Source: Peptococcaceae bacterium (GTDB lineage: Bacteria; Bacillota; Desulfitobacteriia; Desulfitobacteriales; Desulfitobacteriaceae). From it: DNA of 16,884 nucleotides. How positions within the stretch are numbered: the first letter of the stretch is position 1; every line of letters starts with the position of its first letter. Positions 7,153 through 15,690 of the stretch are shown piece by piece. The notes under the pieces are model-generated. The model was given only the letters and a program-made list of their open reading frames with translations. It did no database searches and was not told the DNA's origin. The position numbers and the translations under genes are program-made. Where the stretch lies: NCBI GenBank assembly GCA_031289815.1, contig JAITOS010000040.1:1-16884 (forward strand), in the 5' to 3' direction.

Positions 7153-7623
7153 TTACCACCGATAATGGGCAAACGCCCTGTTGGCCTCAGCCATTTTATG
7201 CGTATCTTCTCTCTTCTTAACCGAAGCGCCTGTATTGTTGGCGGCGTCCATCAATTCGCCCGCGACCTTCTCTATCATCGTCTTATCGCTGCGTTTGCGC
7301 GAATAGCTGACCAGCCACCGCAAACCCAGCGTCTGACGCCGTTCCGTCCGGACTTCAATGGGCACCTGATAGTTCGCGCCGCCAACCCGGCGAGCTTTCA
7401 CCTCTAACACCGGCATCACATTTTTCATCGCCGTTTCAAATACTTCCAACGGGTCTTTCCCGGTTTTCTCACGAATGATCTCAAAGGCGCCATAACAAAT
7501 GGATTCCGCCACACCTTTTTTACCGTCCAGCATGATCTGATTGATAAATTTAGTCACTACTTTGTTTTTATAGATGGGATCAGGTAAAATCTCCCTTTTC
7601 GCAATATACCCTTTACGCGGCAA
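7153..7623 (-). CDS. rpsG: 30S ribosomal protein S7, TTG start
   Basis: This 156-residue protein starts (L/M)PRKGYIAKREILPDPIYKN and contains RRVGGANYQVPIEVRTERRQTLGLRWLV and REDTHKMAEANRAFAHYRW, typical of S7. S7 nucleates assembly of the 30S head and contacts the E-site tRNA; in E. coli it represses the str operon by binding the rpsL-rpsG spacer. The start codon is TTG at 7623, chosen because the family begins MPRKG and because AAGGGGGGA lies 5 nt upstream; no in-frame ATG gives a better fit. The 74-nt spacer from rpsL contains a small hairpin (7668-7680). The stop is followed 43 nt later by fusA. Confidence 0.97.
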   Translation of the reverse strand: MPRKGYIAKREILPDPIYKNKVVTKFINQIMLDGKKGVAESICYGAFEIIREKTGKDPLEVFETAMKNVMPVLEVKARRVGGANYQVPIEVRTERRQTLGLRWLVSYSRKRSDKTMIEKVAGELMDAANNTGASVKKREDTHKMAEANRAFAHYRW

Positions 7624-7667
7624 GTTTATCCCCCCTTTTCCTTATGATCACCGCAACTGCAATTTCG

Positions 7668-7680
7668 GGGATAACATCCC
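7668..7680 (-). other. Small hairpin in the rpsL-rpsG spacer
   Basis: GGGAT and ATCCC form a 5-bp stem around a 3-nt loop, 45-57 nt upstream of the rpsG TTG. In E. coli the equivalent spacer is the S7 binding site, but the structure here is too small to claim homology. Confidence 0.3.
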
Positions 7681-7697
7681 TGTCAGCTGGGCCTTTT

Positions 7698-8120
7698 TTA
7701 CTTTGTCACTTTCGGTCGTTTGGCGCCATATTTGGAGCGGGATTGCATCCTTTTCTGAACGCCGGTTGTGTCCAGCGCCCCGCGCACAATGTGATAACGG
7801 ACGCCTGGTAAGTCCTTCACCCGTCCTCCACGGACAAGCACCACGGAATGCTCTTGCAAATTATGCCCAATCCCCGGAATATAAGAGGTTACCTCTACTA
7901 AATTAGTCAACCGCACACGCGCTACTTTACGCAGCGCTGAATTTGGTTTTTTCGGCGTTGTTGTATAAACTCTCGTACAAACTCCACGCTTCTGCGGTGA
8001 ACCACCGGAAGAAAACTGCTTGCGCTGAAGCGAATTATAGCCCCATTGTAAGGCGGGAGCTGTTGATTTTTTTATAACCTTCGTGCGTCCTTGACGAATC
8101 AGCTGGCTAATCGTCGGCAT
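7698..8120 (-). CDS. rpsL: 30S ribosomal protein S12
   Basis: This 140-residue protein starts MPTISQLIRQGRTKV and has the invariant blocks SPQKRGVCTRVYTTTPKKPNS (41-61) and GHNLQEHSVVLVRGGRVKDLPGVRYH (85-110). S12 sits at the decoding centre and controls tRNA selection. Lys57 and Lys102, the positions that mutate in streptomycin resistance (E. coli K43 and K88), are both wild type, and Asp103 is the residue often beta-methylthiolated. Relative to E. coli there is an insert near residues 26-40, usual in Bacillota. The ATG follows a doubled AGGAGGGAGGTG. It lies 108 nt after the K-turn protein gene and heads the str operon. Confidence 0.98.
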   Translation of the reverse strand: MPTISQLIRQGRTKVIKKSTAPALQWGYNSLQRKQFSSGGSPQKRGVCTRVYTTTPKKPNSALRKVARVRLTNLVEVTSYIPGIGHNLQEHSVVLVRGGRVKDLPGVRYHIVRGALDTTGVQKRMQSRSKYGAKRPKVTK

Positions 8121-8156
8121 GTCTACACCTCCCTCCTGAAATCGAAAAATACGACA

Positions 8157-8191
8157 GGAATTGCTTGCCTCAGCATTAAGTAAGCAATCCC
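8157..8191 (-). other. Stem-loop in the leader of rpsL
   Basis: In the minus-strand transcript GGGATTGCTT pairs with AAGCAATTCC to give a 10-bp stem with one G-U pair and a 15-nt loop. It lies 37 nt before the rpsL ATG. The short T-run downstream is 9-14 nt away, so a standard terminator is unlikely. Just upstream, 8194-8213 holds an imperfect dyad centred on TCACGTGA. Together they make most of the 108-nt gap potentially structured, which fits a control point between the K-turn protein gene and the str operon. Confidence 0.4.
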
Positions 8192-8228
8192 AAAACTCAC
8201 GTGACTCTTGAAACGTTTGGCTTGGGGA

Positions 8229-8486
8229 TTATTCTTTCAGAATGGCGACGGTTGCCGCGCCAACCTCAATCCCACAGGCCTGACCAAGTTCCCTCATCGT
8301 CGGGACGCGTATGATTCTAATATGATGCGTCTGGCATAAAGATATGACAGGTCTCAAAACGTGCGCCTCCGCATCCACCGCGATATATACGCTCTGAATC
8401 CGCTCATGCTCTCTTTCCAGAGCGCGCTGCGTTTGTTTTAATCCAATCATCTTTTGTTTCGCGCGCGTTAAGGTCTCATCAAGCAT
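8229..8486 (-). CDS. L7Ae-family K-turn RNA-binding protein (YbxF/RplGB-like)
   Basis: This 85-residue protein starts MLDETLTRAKQKMIGLKQTQRALE and ends LGQACGIEVGAATVAILKE. The GxKQTxxAL segment (15-23) and the LGxACGIEVGAA segment (67-78) are the hallmarks of the L7Ae/L30e/S12e/Gadd45 fold, and the length matches B. subtilis YbxF, which binds kink-turn RNA. Its cellular role in bacteria is poorly defined. The position between rpoC and rpsL is the conserved Bacillota location. The ATG follows GGGGGAGGAAA. A near-consensus promoter lies just upstream, so this gene probably starts a transcript that continues into rpsL. Sequence around residues 24-35 (EREHERIQSVYIAVDAE) is normal for the family. 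Confidence 0.93.
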   Translation of the reverse strand: MLDETLTRAKQKMIGLKQTQRALEREHERIQSVYIAVDAEAHVLRPVISLCQTHHIRIIRVPTMRELGQACGIEVGAATVAILKE

Positions 8487-8520
8487 CGAATGCTTTCCTC
8501 CCCCGAAATCATACTGTAAT

Positions 8521-8549
8521 ATTCTAGCACTCCGTTAAACCGCTGTCAA
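8521..8549 (-). promoter_or_regulatory. Near-consensus sigma-A promoter for the K-turn gene and str operon
   Basis: On the minus strand TTGACA (8544-8549) and TAGAAT (8521-8526) are separated by exactly 17 bp. The -35 is perfect and the -10 has one mismatch. The expected start, near 8514, gives a leader of under 30 nt before the ATG at 8486. It lies in the 84-nt gap after rpoC, where no terminator is evident, so the downstream genes probably receive both read-through and fresh transcription. Confidence 0.8.
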
Positions 8550-8570
8550 TCATTGTGCCATCTTTATTTT

Positions 8571-11500
8571 TTATTTCTCTGTCTCTTCCGCCACAGGCGT
8601 AATAGTGACGTTACGGTACCGGGCCATCCCGGTTCCGGCCGGAATGAGCTTCCCAATAATTACATTTTCCTTCAAACCCAGCAAGGGATCTACTTTTCCT
8701 TTGATCGCCGCTTCCGTCAAAACACGCGTGGTTTCCTGGAAAGAAGCGGCGGAGAGGAATGAATCCGTAGCCAGCGAAGCCTTGGTAATTCCCAAGAGCA
8801 CCGGATGCGCCACCGCCGGTTCGCCGCCCGCTTTGATGACCTTTTTGTTTTCTTCCTCAAAATCAAAGACATCAATCAAGCCGCCCGGCAGCAAACTGCT
8901 ATCCCCTGAATCGTCAATTTTCACCTTACGCAGCATTTGCCGGACCATCACTTCAATATGCTTATCGTTGATATCCACCCCTTGCAGACGGTACACCTTC
9001 TGAACCTCGCTCAGCAAGTATTCCTGCACTCCCCGCATCCCTTTGACCTTTAACATATCATGCGGATTAATGCTTCCTTCTGTCAGCTCATCGCCCGCTT
9101 CCACCATCTGCCCTTCCTTGATGCGCAGACGGGAGCCATAAGGAATCGCATACGACATCCGTTCGTCGTCGGCAGAGATGATCTCCGCTTCACGGCGTCC
9201 TTTCACTTCGCGCATATTGACTTGACCGGCATTTTCCGCAATGATCGCCTGGCCTTTCGGCTTGCGCGCTTCAAAGAGTTCTTCCACCCTCGGCAGCCCC
9301 TGGGTAATATCATCTCCCGCCACGCCACCGGTGTGGAAGGTGCGCATCGTCAACTGAGTCCCCGGTTCCCCAATCGATTGAGCCGCGATGATGCCCACCG
9401 CTTCTCCCATTTCTACCGGCCGACCGGTCGCCAGATTGCGCCCATAGCATTTGCGGCAAACTCCATATCTTGTTTTACACGTCAGTACCGAACGGATACG
9501 GATCGTCGCGGACGTACAATGCTTGGCAATTTCCTTCGCCTGCTCTTCCGTGATCTCCTGATCCGGCGTCGCGATCGGCGCAGCGTTTTCCTCGCCCGGA
9601 ACATACAATGGCTCCAGCAAATACCGTCCTACCAGACGTTCTTCCAGCGCTTCGATGACCTCCGGGCCATCTTTGATGTCTTCCACGCCGATCCCGGCCA
9701 TCGTCCCGCAATCTTCATCCCGGACAATCACATCTTGAGAAACGTCCACCAGACGGCGCGTAAGATAACCGGAGTCAGCCGTCCGCAGCGCCGTATCGGC
9801 CAGTCCTTTCCGCGCTCCATGCGAAGAGATAAAGTATTCCAGCACGGTGAGTCCTTCACGGAAATTTGCCTTGATCGGCAATTCGATCGTCCGACCGGAT
9901 GGATCCGCCATCAGCCCGCGCATCCCCGCCAATTGACGCAACTGTTGGATATTCCCGCGCGCGCCCGACATCGCCATCATATACACCGGGTTAAAGCGAT
10001 CCAAGGTATCCATCAGACTCTTCGTGACCTGTTCGGTCGCTTTGGTCCAGGTATCGATTACCAAATTATATCGTTCTTCATTTGTGATCAGACCGCGCCG
10101 GAACTGCATTTCTGTTTTTGCCACCACAGCATCCGCTTCCGCGATGATCTTCTTCTTCGCTTCCGGAATCTGAATGTCCGCCAGCCCCACCGTTATGCCC
10201 GCCCGCGTCGAGTACTTAAAGCCCAAGCTCTTAATCCCGTCCAGCAGGGCCGCGGTCTTCCCATAACCGCCGGCGCGGTAGGTCTTCGCCACGATATTTC
10301 CCAGCGTTTTCTTGCCGGCAACCTCATTGACAAAACCAACCTCTTCCGGTATGACCGAGTTAAAAATCAACCGGCCCGTCGTCGTCTCAATCAGCTTTCC
10401 GTCCATGCGGACTTTAATCCGGGCTTGTAAATGCACTTCCTTGCTGTCATACGCCAGCACCGCTTCATCCTGATCCTTGAATATCTTTCCTTCTCCCAGT
10501 GCGCCCGGCCGTTCCATGGTCAGGTAATAGGAACCCAAGACCATATCCTGCGTAGGCGAAGTCACCGGACGGCCATCCTTCGGATTCAAAATATTATGCG
10601 CCGACAGCATCAGCAAACGCGCTTCCGCCTGCGCTTCCGCGGAAAGCGGCAAGTGAATCGCCATCTGATCCCCGTCAAAATCCGCATTGTAGGCGGTACA
10701 AACGAGCGGGTGGATCTGCAAAGCCTTCCCTTCTACCAGCACCGGCTCAAACGCCTGAATCCCCAAGCGGTGCAATGTCGGCGCGCGGTTCAGCATCACC
10801 GGATGTTCGGAGATGACCTCTTCCAGCACATCCCATACCTCAGGCCGCACCCGTTCCACCATGCGCTTGGCGCTCTTAATATTATGCGCGTGTCCTTCAT
10901 TCACCAGTTTTTTCATCACAAACGGCTTAAAGAGTTCAATCGCCATATCTTTCGGCAAACCGCACTGATGGAGCTTCAGATTCGGCCCGACCACGATGAC
11001 CGAGCGCCCGGAATAATCGACGCGTTTTCCCAAGAGATTTTGGCGGAAACGGCCTTGTTTTCCTTTCAGCATATCACTCAAGGATTTCAAGGGCCGATTT
11101 CCGGGACCCGTCACCGGACGTCCTCGCCTGCCGTTATCGATCAAGGCGTCCACGGCTTCCTGCAACATCCGTTTTTCATTCCGTACAATGATATCCGGCG
11201 CTCCCAGCGCCAAAAGCCTGTTTAAGCGGTTATTTCTGTTGATTACACGGCGATACAGGTCATTCAAATCCGAAGTGGCGAACCGCCCTCCGTCCAACTG
11301 CACCATCGGGCGCAGCTCCGGCGGAATCACCGGAACGACGTCTAAAATCATCCAGTCCGGACGATTTCCCGATTGTTTGAAAGCCTCCACGACCTCCAGC
11401 CGCCGGATCGCCCGGATCTTTCTTTGACCCGTAACTTCCCGCAGCTCGGTACGCAATTCGTCGTTCAGCTTGTCCAAATCCATCTCTTCCAGCAAAATCT

Positions 11501-12026
11501 TGATGGCCTCCGCGCCCATTTCCGCATGGAAAGCATCCCCGTATTTTTCCCGGGCTTCTCGGTATTCGGTTTCCGTCAGCAACTGTTTTTTCGTCAAAGC
11601 CGTCTCGCCCGGATGAGTGACCAAATAGGAGACAAAATATAACACCTTCTCCAGCGAGCGGGGAGACATATCCAATAACAATCCCATGCGGCTGGGAATC
11701 CCTTTAAAGTACCAAATATGCGATACCGGCGCCGCCAATTCGATATGGCCCATCCGCTCGCGCCGGACTTTGGAACGGGTCACTTCTACGCCGCAGCGGT
11801 CACAGATAATGCCTTTATAGCGAACCCGCTTATATTTTCCGCAATGACATTCCCAGTCCCTCGTCGGCCCAAAGATCTTCTCACAGAACAGTCCTTCTCT
11901 TTCCGGTTTCAAGGTCCGATAATTAATTGTTTCCGGTTTCTTGACTTCTCCATAAGACCAGGTCTTGATCATATCCGGCGACGCCAGCCCTATACGCATA
12001 CGGTCAAAATTATTAACATCCAGCAA
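8571..12026 (-). CDS. rpoC: DNA-directed RNA polymerase subunit beta'
   Basis: This 1151-residue protein is the catalytic clamp subunit of RNA polymerase. The N-terminal zinc site is Cys60, 62, 75 and 78 (in WECHCGKYK and CDRCGVEV). The active-site NADFDGDQ is at 447-454, with Asp449, 451 and 453 chelating catalytic magnesium. The second zinc site is Cys773, 850, 857 and 860. The trigger-loop segment GEPGTQLTMRTFHTGG is at 887-902. No large lineage insertion is present and the length is close to other Bacillota. I start at the TTG at 12026, giving MLDVNNF as in B. subtilis, with AAAGGAG 8 nt upstream. A GTG six codons earlier (12044) is possible but places the ribosome binding site inside the gene. 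It follows rpoB by 30 nt. Confidence 0.97.
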   Translation of the reverse strand: MLDVNNFDRMRIGLASPDMIKTWSYGEVKKPETINYRTLKPEREGLFCEKIFGPTRDWECHCGKYKRVRYKGIICDRCGVEVTRSKVRRERMGHIELAAPVSHIWYFKGIPSRMGLLLDMSPRSLEKVLYFVSYLVTHPGETALTKKQLLTETEYREAREKYGDAFHAEMGAEAIKILLEEMDLDKLNDELRTELREVTGQRKIRAIRRLEVVEAFKQSGNRPDWMILDVVPVIPPELRPMVQLDGGRFATSDLNDLYRRVINRNNRLNRLLALGAPDIIVRNEKRMLQEAVDALIDNGRRGRPVTGPGNRPLKSLSDMLKGKQGRFRQNLLGKRVDYSGRSVIVVGPNLKLHQCGLPKDMAIELFKPFVMKKLVNEGHAHNIKSAKRMVERVRPEVWDVLEEVISEHPVMLNRAPTLHRLGIQAFEPVLVEGKALQIHPLVCTAYNADFDGDQMAIHLPLSAEAQAEARLLMLSAHNILNPKDGRPVTSPTQDMVLGSYYLTMERPGALGEGKIFKDQDEAVLAYDSKEVHLQARIKVRMDGKLIETTTGRLIFNSVIPEEVGFVNEVAGKKTLGNIVAKTYRAGGYGKTAALLDGIKSLGFKYSTRAGITVGLADIQIPEAKKKIIAEADAVVAKTEMQFRRGLITNEERYNLVIDTWTKATEQVTKSLMDTLDRFNPVYMMAMSGARGNIQQLRQLAGMRGLMADPSGRTIELPIKANFREGLTVLEYFISSHGARKGLADTALRTADSGYLTRRLVDVSQDVIVRDEDCGTMAGIGVEDIKDGPEVIEALEERLVGRYLLEPLYVPGEENAAPIATPDQEITEEQAKEIAKHCTSATIRIRSVLTCKTRYGVCRKCYGRNLATGRPVEMGEAVGIIAAQSIGEPGTQLTMRTFHTGGVAGDDITQGLPRVEELFEARKPKGQAIIAENAGQVNMREVKGRREAEIISADDERMSYAIPYGSRLRIKEGQMVEAGDELTEGSINPHDMLKVKGMRGVQEYLLSEVQKVYRLQGVDINDKHIEVMVRQMLRKVKIDDSGDSSLLPGGLIDVFDFEEENKKVIKAGGEPAVAHPVLLGITKASLATDSFLSAASFQETTRVLTEAAIKGKVDPLLGLKENVIIGKLIPAGTGMARYRNVTITPVAEETEK

Positions 12027-12056
12027 GCCCCTCGCTCCTTTCACCCATACGCACTC

Positions 12057-15000
12057 TTAGTCAAGAACTTCTTCGACTTCGACATCAACATCGACATCGA
12101 CTTCGACTTCGACTTCAAATTCCAGATCGGCAGCTTCTTCGTAGGCGCCCTCGTCCTCATACTCTTTCCCAAAGCCCACAACCGCCGGCGGTTCCTCCAC
12201 GACAGGCGGCTTCTCGTTCAGCTCAATCCCCAATTCCTTCAATTCCTTAGCCGTTTCGGCAATATCCTCGTCCATTTCACGGATCTGAATTTCTTTATCG
12301 TCCTCCGACAGGACACGCACGTCCAGCCCCAAGCTCTGCAATTCTTTAATCAGGACTTTAAACGACTCCGGCACTCCCGGTTCCGGGATATTTTCCCCTT
12401 TCACAATCGCTTCATAGGTCTTCACCCGGCCAACCACGTCGTCGGATTTTACCGTCAGAATCTCCTGCAACGTATAAGCGGCGCCATAAGCCTCCAGAGC
12501 CCACACTTCCATCTCGCCAAAACGCTGACCGCCAAACTGCGCCTTACCGCCCAACGGCTGTTGGGTCACCAGGGAGTACGGTCCGGTCGAGCGGGCGTGA
12601 ATTTTGTCGTCCACCAGATGATGTAATTTCAAAACATACATATAGCCCACGGTAATCTTACTGTCAAAGCTCTCTCCGGTCCGCCCGTCATAGAGGACGC
12701 TCTTGCCGTCGTCGGGCAATCCCGCCTCTTTCAGTATATCGAAAATATCATCTTCACGCGCTCCGTCAAAAACCGGCGTGGCTACATGAATGCCCATCGT
12801 TTTGGCCGCCCAGCCCAGATGCGTTTCCAGCACCTGACCGATATTCATCCGGGACGGAACCCCTAACGGGTTCAAAACGATCTCCACCGGCGTCCCGTCC
12901 GGCAAAAACGGCATATCCTCTTCGCGCATGATCCGGGAAATGACCCCTTTATTGCCGTGGCGGCCCGCCACCTTATCGCCCACGGAAATCTTTCGCTTCT
13001 GAGCGATATAAACGCGAACCAATTGATTCACGCCCGGCGCCAATTCATCGCCGTTTTCCCGCGTAAATACCTTCACATCGACCACCCGTCCGGCTTCCCC
13101 ATGCGGAACCCGCTGCGAGGTGTCGCGAACTTCCCGCGCTTTTTCGCCAAAAATCGCCCGCAGCAGGCGTTCTTCCGCCGTCAGCTCCGTTTCACCTTTC
13201 GGCGTAACCTTGCCCACCAGAATATCCCCGGCGCGAACCTCCGCCCCGATACGGATAATCCCGCGATCATCCAAATCCTTCAAGACGTCTTCCCCGATAT
13301 TCGGAATATCCCTGGTGATTTCTTCCGGTCCCAGCTTGGTCACCCGCGCGTCGCATTCATATTCCTCAATGTGAATCGAAGTATAATAATCCTCGCGCAC
13401 CAGTTTTTCACTGATCAGAATCGCGTCCTCGTAATTATATCCTTCCCAGGTCATGAAGGCCACCAGGACGTTACGGCCCAGCGCCAATTCTCCCGTTTCT
13501 GTAGACGGCCCGTCGGCAATGATCTGCCCAGCCTGAACCACATCGTCTTTTCTGACAATCGAACGCTGATTAATACACGTTCCCTGATTCGAGCGCTCAT
13601 ATTTATGGAGCTTATATCTTTCTCTTCCGACCCCATCGTGATTGCGAATAATGATGGTGTCTCCCGTAGCCCGTTCCACCGTACCCGCTTGTTTAGCGAT
13701 ACAGCACACCCCGGAATCCTTGGCCGCTTTATACTCCATTCCCGTTCCCACGAACGGCGCTTCTGTCCGCAAGAGCGGTACCGCTTGCCGCTGCATATTC
13801 GATCCCATGAGGGCCCGGTTGGCGTCGTCATGCTCCAGGAATGGGATCAAAGCCGTAGCGATCGAAACCATTTGTTTCGGCGAGACGTCCATATAGTCAA
13901 TGCGTTCCGGCGGAACCAGCACAAAGTCCGCCCCGTGGCGGGCGTCGATTTTCAGCGTCAGGAATCTTCCTTCCTCATCAATCGGCGTATTCGCCTGAGC
14001 GACCACGAATTTTTCTTCCTCATCCGCGGTCAGGTAGTGAACCTCATCCAGCACCCGGCCATTTTCCTTGTCCACGATCCGATAAGGCGCTTCAATAAAC
14101 CCGTATTCATTGATCCGGCCAAACGTCCCCAAGGAACCGATTAAACCGATATTCGGCCCTTCCGGCGTTTCCACCGGGCACATCCTCCCATAGTGAGAAT
14201 GATGAACGTCCCGCACCTCGAAGCCGGCGCGTTCCCGGCTTAAACCGCCGGGACCCAAGGCGCTCAACCGCCGTTTATGCGTCAATTCCGCCAGTGGGTT
14301 GGTCTGATCCATAAACTGAGACAACTGGCTGCTGCCGAAAAATTCCTTAATCGCCGCCACCACCGGGCGAATATTGATCAACGCTTGAGGCGTGATCACA
14401 TCCACATCCTGAATGGTCATCCGCTCCCGGACGACCCTCTCCATGCGCGACAAACCGATCCGGAACTGGTTTTGCAGGAGTTCTCCCACGGAACGCAGCC
14501 GCCGGTTTCCCAGATGATCAATATCATCCTTACTGCCTTCGCCATTCATCAGGTTCAGCAGCCGCCGCACCGCTTGCACGATATCTTCCCTGGTCAAATT
14601 CCGGACTTCCGTCGGAATCGTCAGCCCAAGTTTCTTATTTAGCTTATATCGTCCAACCTTTGCCAGATCATAGCGTTTTGAATCAAAGAACAGCGTTTCC
14701 AGCAACGAGCGGGCGCTGTCCACCGTCGGCGGTTCGCCCGGACGCAAACGCTTATAGATTTCCACCAACGCTTCCTCTTTGGATTCGGAGTTGTCCTTCT
14801 CCAAGGTCGTCTGGATTTTTTCATCGTCCTGAAATAATTCCATGATCTGCCCATTGCTGCTATAGCCCAGAGCGCGGATCAGAACCGTGGCCGGCAATTT
14901 TCTCGTTCGGTCTACTCTGACAAACAGATTATCGTTGACGTCGCTTTCAAATTCAAGCCAAGCGCCTCGATTGGGAATGACCGTCGCGCCATAAAGCTTC

Positions 15001-15461
15001 TTGCCGCTGGGATCCGTCTGTTCCGAGTAATAAACACCGGGAGAGCGAACCAGCTGGCTGACGATAACCCGCTCCGCTCCGTTGATAATGAACGTCCCTT
15101 TGTCGGTCATCAACGGAAAATCACCCATAAATACTTCCTGCTCTTTGACTTCGCCGGTCTCTTTGTTAATCAAACGGACTTTTACCCGTAGAGGCGCGGC
15201 ATATGTAACATCGCGCTCTTTACATTCCTCTACCTCATACTTTGGATCACCCAAACTATAATCCGTAAATTCCAATACGAGATTACCGGTAAAATCCTGG
15301 ATCGGCGAGATATCGCGAAACATCTCGCGCAACCCTTCGTCAAGAAACCAGCGATAAGAATTCTGCTGAATTTCAATCAGGTTCGGCATATCAAGAACTT
15401 CTCTGATTCTTGAAAAATACCAGCGCTCTCTTGTTCCATTTTTAACTGGATAAGACGACAT
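12057..15461 (-). CDS. rpoB: DNA-directed RNA polymerase subunit beta
   Basis: This 1134-residue protein, with RpoC, forms the RNA polymerase catalytic core. It starts MSSYPVKNGTRERWYFSRIREVLDMPNLIEIQQNSY in the family manner. The rifampicin-binding segment at about 376-405 (SSQLSQFMDQTNPLAELTHK, then RRLSALGPGG) has the wild-type residues Asp385, His395 and Ser400, so no resistance mutation is visible. Further conserved blocks are RMCPVETPEGPNIGLI, GYNYEDAI and KFADRHGNKG-like VAGRHGNKGVIS. I choose the ATG at 15461, with GAGGGGTGA 7 nt upstream; an in-frame TTG 12 codons earlier is not supported. The C-terminus ends in an odd acidic Val-Glu/Val-Asp repeat (about 1116-1131). The gene has its own promoter and long leader. 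Confidence 0.97.
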   Translation of the reverse strand: MSSYPVKNGTRERWYFSRIREVLDMPNLIEIQQNSYRWFLDEGLREMFRDISPIQDFTGNLVLEFTDYSLGDPKYEVEECKERDVTYAAPLRVKVRLINKETGEVKEQEVFMGDFPLMTDKGTFIINGAERVIVSQLVRSPGVYYSEQTDPSGKKLYGATVIPNRGAWLEFESDVNDNLFVRVDRTRKLPATVLIRALGYSSNGQIMELFQDDEKIQTTLEKDNSESKEEALVEIYKRLRPGEPPTVDSARSLLETLFFDSKRYDLAKVGRYKLNKKLGLTIPTEVRNLTREDIVQAVRRLLNLMNGEGSKDDIDHLGNRRLRSVGELLQNQFRIGLSRMERVVRERMTIQDVDVITPQALINIRPVVAAIKEFFGSSQLSQFMDQTNPLAELTHKRRLSALGPGGLSRERAGFEVRDVHHSHYGRMCPVETPEGPNIGLIGSLGTFGRINEYGFIEAPYRIVDKENGRVLDEVHYLTADEEEKFVVAQANTPIDEEGRFLTLKIDARHGADFVLVPPERIDYMDVSPKQMVSIATALIPFLEHDDANRALMGSNMQRQAVPLLRTEAPFVGTGMEYKAAKDSGVCCIAKQAGTVERATGDTIIIRNHDGVGRERYKLHKYERSNQGTCINQRSIVRKDDVVQAGQIIADGPSTETGELALGRNVLVAFMTWEGYNYEDAILISEKLVREDYYTSIHIEEYECDARVTKLGPEEITRDIPNIGEDVLKDLDDRGIIRIGAEVRAGDILVGKVTPKGETELTAEERLLRAIFGEKAREVRDTSQRVPHGEAGRVVDVKVFTRENGDELAPGVNQLVRVYIAQKRKISVGDKVAGRHGNKGVISRIMREEDMPFLPDGTPVEIVLNPLGVPSRMNIGQVLETHLGWAAKTMGIHVATPVFDGAREDDIFDILKEAGLPDDGKSVLYDGRTGESFDSKITVGYMYVLKLHHLVDDKIHARSTGPYSLVTQQPLGGKAQFGGQRFGEMEVWALEAYGAAYTLQEILTVKSDDVVGRVKTYEAIVKGENIPEPGVPESFKVLIKELQSLGLDVRVLSEDDKEIQIREMDEDIAETAKELKELGIELNEKPPVVEEPPAVVGFGKEYEDEGAYEEAADLEFEVEVEVDVDVDVEVEEVLD
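12072..12116. repeat. rpoB: Hexanucleotide microsatellite encoding the RpoB acidic tail
   Basis: On the coding strand the sequence is about seven units of GAWGTY (GAAGTC, GATGTC, GATGTT) in a row. It encodes alternating Val with Glu or Asp just before the rpoB stop. Units differ mainly at the base that switches Glu and Asp, so frame and charge are kept. Short tandem repeats like this can change copy number by slippage without breaking the frame. Confidence 0.85.
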
Positions 15462-15690
15462 ATTGGCTTCACCCCTCAAGTATGTTTTCTTCCTCAAGGC
15501 AAATCAAGGCAAGTCCATGACATAAACAACCAAAAGCAAGGCCTTATTCTAAAACCTCGCTTGATTGCGTATGGAGACTTACTTGATTGTTTGAACGGCA
15601 TAAATCAAATTATTATCTCCCTAGTATAATTTATTTATACAAGAATTCGATATCGAATCCAGTCTCCGAATTTTACGGTTACGATTATTT
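15462..15690 (-). promoter_or_regulatory. Long structured rpoB leader
   Basis: The predicted rpoB transcript has about 220 nt before the ATG. Visible pairings are GGAGACT/AGTCTCC (15661-15667 with 15573-15579), closing a domain that contains ATTCG/CGAAT (15645-15658) and GTATAA/TTATAC (15624-15640). A terminator-like stem AAGCGAGG/CCTTGCTT (15534-15562) is followed by a T-rich run. AATCAAG within 15560-15566 could instead pair with CTTGATT at 15502-15508, which would disturb that stem. TCAAGGCAA is directly repeated at 15494-15512. The pattern fits attenuation or protein-mediated control, but it does not match a leader family that I can name. Confidence 0.45.
15534..15562 (-). terminator. Possible intrinsic attenuator in the rpoB leader
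   Basis: AAGCGAGG pairs with CCTTGCTT over 8 bp (one G-U) around a 13-nt loop, and the transcript continues TTTTGGTTGTTT. The loop is large and the T-run is interrupted, so it would be a weak terminator. Its position, about 70 nt before the rpoB ATG, would suit partial attenuation. Confidence 0.35.

Noticed and set aside
9060..10430. 456-codon plus-strand open frame antisense to rpoC
   Set aside because: It lies entirely opposite a clear beta' gene. The product is an Arg/His/Phe-rich sequence without family features, and no ribosome binding site is evident. Codon bias of the real gene keeps this frame open.
12957..14144. 395-codon plus-strand open frame antisense to rpoB
   Set aside because: It is a shadow of the conserved rpoB coding sequence, with Arg/His/Asn-rich composition and no recognisable domain. 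The frames at 10431-11225 and 11718-12626 are rejected for the same reason.
15462..15497. RpoB start 12 codons upstream (MRKKTYLRGEAN...)
   Set aside because: That start codon is TTG with no suitable ribosome binding site, and it would place GAGGGGTGA inside the gene. The ATG at 15461 matches the family N-terminus.
15489..15518. Nine-codon leader peptide (MSWTCLDLP) in the rpoB leader
   Set aside because: It lacks a ribosome binding site and any run of regulatory codons, so it is indistinguishable from chance.
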